Part shown: positions 53,153 through 56,668 of the stretch, piece after piece
Numbering within the stretch: the first letter of the stretch is position 1
How the letters are laid out: every line of letters starts with the position of its first letter
Source of the DNA: JANRIC01 sp033765345
GTDB taxonomy: Bacteria; Bacteroidota; Bacteroidia; Cytophagales; Microscillaceae
Assembly (NCBI GenBank): GCA_033765345.1
Contig: JANRIC010000015.1
Span: 1 to 56,668, forward strand
DNA length: 56,668 nt
Direction: 5' to 3'
Position numbers and translations under genes: made by a program
The notes under the pieces: model-generated
Database searches by the model: none
What the model was told of the DNA's origin: nothing
Seen by the model: only the letters and a program-made list of their open reading frames with translations

Positions 53153-53530
53153 ATGGCTAGAATTGCAGGAGTAGACATCCCTGATAAAAAAAGAGGGGTA
53201 ATCAGTCTTACATATATTTTCGGAATCGGCAAAAGTTCAGCTCAGTTCATCCTGGAAAAAGCCGAAGTAGATGAAAATAAAAAAGTACTCGAGTGGACAG
53301 ATGACGAATCAACCAAGATTCGTAATATCATTGCCAACGAATTTAAAGTAGAAGGTGCTCTCAAATCCGAAGTCCAAATGAGTATCAAACGCCTCATGGA
53401 TATCGGATGCTATCGGGGTATCAGACACCGTAAAGGGCTTCCAGTTCGTGGTCAAAAAACCAAAAACAATGCCCGTACCCGAAAAGGTAAACGTAAAACC
53501 GTGGCCAATAAGAAAAAAGCTACTAAGTAA
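53153..53530 (+). CDS. rpsM: 30S ribosomal protein S13
   Basis: 125 residues. S13 contacts P-site tRNA and bridges to the large subunit. MARIAGVDIPDKKRGVISLT, YIFGIGKSSAQFILEKAEVD and GIRHRKGLPVRGQKTKNNAR are diagnostic, with a basic tail. It is followed by a terminator-like hairpin at 53535. Confidence 0.97.
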   Translation: MARIAGVDIPDKKRGVISLTYIFGIGKSSAQFILEKAEVDENKKVLEWTDDESTKIRNIIANEFKVEGALKSEVQMSIKRLMDIGCYRGIRHRKGLPVRGQKTKNNARTRKGKRKTVANKKKATK

Positions 53531-53534
53531 GCAC

Positions 53535-53561
53535 GGAACTACTGATCAGAGTTCCTTTTTT
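53535..53561 (+). terminator. terminator-like hairpin between rpsM and rpsK
   Basis: GGAACT (53535-53540) pairs with AGTTCC (53550-53555), with CT/AG pairing inside and a GATC loop, and six T residues follow at once (53556-53561). It looks like an intrinsic terminator inside the cluster, 4 bases after the rpsM stop. It may cause partial termination or attenuation; with a stem of 6+2 pairs it is moderate in strength. Confidence 0.6.
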
Positions 53562-53599
53562 ACCCTATATTAAAAAGATAGTTTGGATAATTTGAAGAT

Positions 53600-53992
53600 A
53601 TGAGTCAGAAAAGAAAAGACAAGGCTAAAAAAAGAGTAGTAGTGGTAGAGGCGGTAGGTCAAGCACATATCAAAGCCTCCTTTAATAATATCATTATTTC
53701 CCTTACCAATTCTACCGGACAGGTCGTCTCTTGGGCCTCCGCCGGAAAAATGGGCTTTAAGGGTTCTAAAAAAAATACCCCCTATGCTGCTCAAGTAGCC
53801 GCCGCAGAATGTGCCAAAGCCGCTTATGATCTTGGCCTCAGAAAAGTAGAGGTCTATGTCAAAGGACCGGGTGCCGGAAGAGAATCCGCCATTCGTACCA
53901 TCCAAAATGCCGGTATTGAAGTGACATCCATCAAAGACGTTACTCCACTACCTCATAACGGCTGTAGACCCCCTAAAAGACGTAGAGTCTAA
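53600..53992 (+). CDS. rpsK: 30S ribosomal protein S11
   Basis: 130 residues. S11 lies on the platform near the Shine-Dalgarno pairing region. GQAHIKASFNNIIISLTNST, GKMGFKGSKKNTPYAAQVAA and VTPLPHNGCRPPKRRRV form the signature. S11 needs isomerised Asn in E. coli; the site context is present. It begins 39 bases after the T run of the preceding hairpin. Confidence 0.97.
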   Translation: MSQKRKDKAKKRVVVVEAVGQAHIKASFNNIIISLTNSTGQVVSWASAGKMGFKGSKKNTPYAAQVAAAECAKAAYDLGLRKVEVYVKGPGAGRESAIRTIQNAGIEVTSIKDVTPLPHNGCRPPKRRRV

Positions 53993-54071
53993 GTAGTCGT
54001 TTTACCAATAAAAGCGTAAAGCTTGGGTTATTAATTTGTTTAATCAGAAATTTAAAAAGAATTAAGGTCAG

Positions 54072-54677
54072 ATGGCAAGATATACTGGTCCTAGATCAAA
54101 AATAGCAAGAAAATTCAACGAAGCCATCCTCGGGGCAAGTAAATCCCTGGCTAAAAAAGCCTATCCCCCAGGACAACACGGCAAAAACCGCAGAAGAAAG
54201 CAGTCTGAATACGCTATTCAGCTTGCAGAAAAGCAAAAAGCAAAATATACCTATGGTCTCCTAGAGCGTCAGTTTGCTAATATCTTTGATAAAGCTGCCC
54301 GTAAAGAAGGAATTACCGGTGAAAACCTGCTCAAATTCCTGGAAGCAAGATTGGATAATACGGTCTATAGAATGGGAATAGCCCCTACACGCCGTGCCGC
54401 TCGTCAATTGGTGATCCATAAACATATTATGGTCAACGGAACCATTACCAATATACCCTCTTTTACCCTCAAACCAGGCGACGTGATCGCTGTTCGTGAA
54501 AAATCTAAGTCTCTGGAAGTAATTGCCAGTAGCCTTACGCTTTCCAGCAGCAAAAAATTCAACTGGATTGAATGGGATGATAAAGAAAAGGTAGGTAAAT
54601 TTATCTCTTATCCTGAAAGAGATCAGATTCCGGAGAAAATTCAGGAGCAACTCATCGTGGAATTGTACTCAAAATAA
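54072..54677 (+). CDS. rpsD: 30S ribosomal protein S4
   Basis: 201 residues. S4 nucleates 30S assembly and autoregulates the alpha operon in E. coli. MARYTGPRSKIARKFNEAIL, PPGQHGKNRRRKQSEYAIQL and the S4 RNA-binding motif LEARLDNTVYRMGIAPTRRA are clear. No zinc-binding Cys is present in the N-terminus. Gaps of 79 and 63 bases flank it. Confidence 0.97.
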   Translation: MARYTGPRSKIARKFNEAILGASKSLAKKAYPPGQHGKNRRRKQSEYAIQLAEKQKAKYTYGLLERQFANIFDKAARKEGITGENLLKFLEARLDNTVYRMGIAPTRRAARQLVIHKHIMVNGTITNIPSFTLKPGDVIAVREKSKSLEVIASSLTLSSSKKFNWIEWDDKEKVGKFISYPERDQIPEKIQEQLIVELYSK

Positions 54678-54740
54678 TTTCCCTGGGTTTTATTTTTATC
54701 TTAGAGAATTCTCATTATTAATTTTGAAATACCAAATACT

Positions 54741-55730
54741 ATGTCAATACTATCATTCCAAATGCCCGAAAAAGTTCTGATGGAAAAATCAAATGACTTT
54801 CAAGGTACATTTGAATTTAAGCCGTTGGAACGAGGTTATGGGGTAACCGTTGGGAATGCAATCCGCCGAATTTTACTCTCCTCCCTGGAAGGATTTTCCA
54901 TTACAAGCATTCGCATTCCTGGAGTCCTACACGAGTTTTCTGCGATCAAAGGCGTAGTTCAGGATGTATCTGAGATCATTCTTAATCTCAAAAAAGTCCG
55001 TTTTAAGAAAATTTCTGATCAGGTAGATAATAAAATTGTAGTTTTCGCCCGCAACCAAGATACTCTCACCGCAGGCGATATCGCGAAATATACCTCCTCC
55101 TTCGAAATACTTAACCCGGATTTAGTCATTTGTAACCTGGACGAATCCGTAGACCTCGAACTCGAACTCATCATCGATAAAGGCCGTGGTTATGTACCCT
55201 CAGATGATAGCCGATCTAACGGCGAACTAAGCGGCTATATTCCTATTGATGCGATCTTTACACCGATCAAAAATGTAAAATACAGCGTAGAAAACTTCCG
55301 CGTGGAGCAAAGAACCGACTACGAGAAACTGATTCTCGAAATCCAAACAGACGGTTCTATTCACCCCGAAGAAGCTCTCAAAGGTGCCGCTAATATTCTG
55401 ATCAAACACTTTATGCTGTTTACAGATCAGAATTTTATTCCAAATGATGACAAAAAAGATGAAATCGAGGAAGTAGATGAACATTTTCTACACATGCGTA
55501 AGCTCCTCAAAACACCCATCAGTGATCTTGACCTTTCCGTACGTGCGTATAACTGCCTTAAATCTGCTGATATTCGTAGCCTTGGGGATTTGGTCAAGCT
55601 CGAAATAGCTGATATGATGAAATTTAGAAACTTTGGTAAAAAATCCCTTACCGAATTGGAACAACTGGTGGCAGAAAAAAATCTGTCTTTTGGTATGGAC
55701 GTTACAAAATATAAACTGGAAGAAGAATAA
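54741..55730 (+). CDS. rpoA: RNA polymerase subunit alpha
   Basis: 329 residues. The N-terminal dimerisation domain (about 1-230) includes RGYGVTVGNAIRRILLSSLE and SAIKGVVQDVSEIILNLK. The C-terminal domain (about 248-320) has the DNA- and activator-binding helices DLDLSVRAYNCLKSADIRSL and FGKKSLTELEQLV. A hairpin lies between it and rplQ. Confidence 0.98.
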   Translation: MSILSFQMPEKVLMEKSNDFQGTFEFKPLERGYGVTVGNAIRRILLSSLEGFSITSIRIPGVLHEFSAIKGVVQDVSEIILNLKKVRFKKISDQVDNKIVVFARNQDTLTAGDIAKYTSSFEILNPDLVICNLDESVDLELELIIDKGRGYVPSDDSRSNGELSGYIPIDAIFTPIKNVKYSVENFRVEQRTDYEKLILEIQTDGSIHPEEALKGAANILIKHFMLFTDQNFIPNDDKKDEIEEVDEHFLHMRKLLKTPISDLDLSVRAYNCLKSADIRSLGDLVKLEIADMMKFRNFGKKSLTELEQLVAEKNLSFGMDVTKYKLEEE

Positions 55731-55736
55731 TCAAAC

Positions 55737-55768
55737 CTTGTAAAAATTCTTATCCGAATTTTTACAAG
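55737..55768 (+). promoter_or_regulatory. perfect 13-bp hairpin between rpoA and rplQ
   Basis: CTTGTAAAAATTC (55737-55749) and GAATTTTTACAAG (55756-55768) pair without mismatch around TTATCC. No T run follows; rplQ starts 10 bases later. It is likely an mRNA structure that affects stability or rplQ translation. Confidence 0.6.
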
Positions 55769-55778
55769 CCCTACGATC

Positions 55779-56315
55779 ATGAGACACGGAAAAACAGTTA
55801 ATCACTTAGGAAGAAAGTCGGCACATCGCAAATCCTTGCTTTCCAATATGGCTTCTTCTCTGATTTTGCACAAAAGAATCACTACTACCCTGGCAAAAGC
55901 TCGTGCCCTCAAAAGATATGTAGAGCCGCTTTTGACCAAAGCTAAAAACGATTCTACACATTCGCGCCGTATTGTATTCTCTTATTTACAAAATAAAGAA
56001 TCTGTAAAAATCCTTTTTGATGAAGTGGCCGATAAAATAGCCACTCGCCCCGGAGGATACACCCGTATTATCAAATTAGGTAACCGCCTGGGTGATAATG
56101 CCGAAATGTGTATGATGGAATTGGTAGATTTTAACCTTACTCTCCTTCAGGATGAAGATAAAAACAAATCCAAAACCCGTAGAGGAAGAAGAAGAAAATC
56201 TAAAAGTTCTGATGATCAAGCCTCTGCTAAAACGCAGTCTGCTCAAAAAACCGAATCTGTCGAAGAACAAACGGCTGAACAAGGAAACGAAGCTTCCGCA
56301 GAATCGCAGGAATAA
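55779..56315 (+). CDS. rplQ: 50S ribosomal protein L17 with low-complexity tail
   Basis: 178 residues; the L17 core covers about 1-125 (MRHGKTVNHLGRKSAHRKSL, RITTTLAKARALKRYVEPLL, GYTRIIKLGNRLGDNAEMCM). The last 50 residues are a basic then acidic low-complexity extension rich in Lys, Arg, Ser, Gln and Glu (RRGRRRKSKSS, EEQTAEQGNEASAES). Such tails occur in Bacteroidota L17. It is the last gene of the cluster, followed by a terminator. Confidence 0.96.
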   Translation: MRHGKTVNHLGRKSAHRKSLLSNMASSLILHKRITTTLAKARALKRYVEPLLTKAKNDSTHSRRIVFSYLQNKESVKILFDEVADKIATRPGGYTRIIKLGNRLGDNAEMCMMELVDFNLTLLQDEDKNKSKTRRGRRRKSKSSDDQASAKTQSAQKTESVEEQTAEQGNEASAESQE

Positions 56316-56337
56316 ATATCAGAAAATTTATGTTTCC

Positions 56338-56371
56338 ATTGTCCGGACTTTGCTTCGGACAATTTTTTTTT
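56338..56371 (+). terminator. terminator of the ribosomal cluster
   Basis: ATTGTCCG (56338-56345) pairs with CGGACAAT (56356-56363) and nine T residues follow. It is a classical intrinsic terminator 22 bases past the rplQ stop. Confidence 0.9.
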
Positions 56372-56668
56372 ATATCCCTCCCCCAGATTTTATATCTTTA
56401 CTCGCCCCTCAGATCAAAAACATACCTCGCTGACAGTCAAAAGCCTTGTCATTCCAGCAGTTAGCAACAAACTTCATACGAAATGTCCGCCTAACGAGAT
56501 CAAACAAGCATCTTAGAATCGGATATAACCGACTTTTCGCACCCCCCTGTTTTTTGTAAGTTTTTTTGTAAGTTTTCTTCTAAAACTCTATAAAATATCG
56601 CAAAATATGGGTTTTGATAAAATATAGCATGTAAGTTTTATAAGAATAGTTATATTTCATATAAATAT
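56372..56668. other. intergenic region at the right edge
   Basis: About 300 bases, increasingly AT-rich. GTAAGTTTT occurs three times between 56555 and 56640. I see no gene, RNA or clear promoter. Confidence 0.4.

Noticed and set aside
56152..56433. Plus-strand frame overlapping the end of rplQ and its terminator
   Set aside because: It is an alternate-frame reading of the low-complexity L17 tail and runs through the terminator.

Overview
The window looks like a chromosomal segment of a Bacteroidota bacterium, probably of the Cytophagia/Saprospiria type. The evidence is moderate-to-low GC, TAnnTTTG-type -7 promoter boxes with TTG/TTTG -33 boxes, near absence of Shine-Dalgarno sequences, a type IX secretion C-terminal sorting domain, SprB-like repeats, a TonB protein with a plug-like tail, many lipoproteins, and the Bacteroidota order secY-map-infA-rpmJ-rpsM-rpsK-rpsD-rpoA-rplQ. 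I see no rRNA, tRNA, CRISPR array, prophage or complete insertion sequence.

Layout. (1) 1-528: a 5'-truncated Rpn-type nuclease/transposase gene runs off the left edge; its start is built from 21-bp tandem repeats. (2) 529-7378: a secreted multidomain nuclease, an AraC regulator, and a YceI / ABM monooxygenase / short-chain dehydrogenase group. (3) 7379-9624: a CNNM/CorC-type membrane protein lies between two copies of a small TA-flanked MITE; the left copy has a related MITE inserted in it and the right copy shows the empty site. (4) 9625-19133: a large lipoprotein alpha-2-macroglobulin, a small secreted Cys-containing protein, and an exported TPR-CHAT (caspase-like) protein. (5) 19325-29551, mostly minus strand: VOC protein, a T9SS-sorted surface protein, MscS channel, EEP phosphohydrolase, arginyltransferase-like protein, a single-domain response regulator, a serine-hydrolase homologue lacking its catalytic residues, a small lipoprotein, a membrane protein and a SixA phosphatase. 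(6) 29761-36777: topA, an AraC-MGMT (Ada-like) repair protein, a TPR membrane protein, an AGE-family sugar epimerase, a TonB-CTD protein and an unknown cytosolic protein. (7) 37140-39083: a compact PspA - YbjN-like - GIDE-domain operon, likely an envelope-stress module. (8) 39156-41237: pfkA and a mostly non-coding stretch. (9) 41238-56315: the S10-spc-alpha ribosomal cluster from rplC to rplQ, including secY, map, infA, rpmJ and rpoA, ending in a strong terminator.

The ribosomal cluster starts at rplC, not rpsJ. It has its own consensus promoter and a terminator-like leader hairpin, plus hairpins between rpsM/rpsK and rpoA/rplQ. Several of its proteins carry unusual extensions, most strikingly a 15-bp coding minisatellite at the start of rpsQ. 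The most interesting accessory items are the nested MITEs, the repeat-fused Rpn remnant, the PspA-YbjN-GIDE operon, the pseudo-beta-lactamase and the adjacent exported CHAT and alpha-2-macroglobulin genes. All functions are inferred by reading the sequence; no database search was possible.
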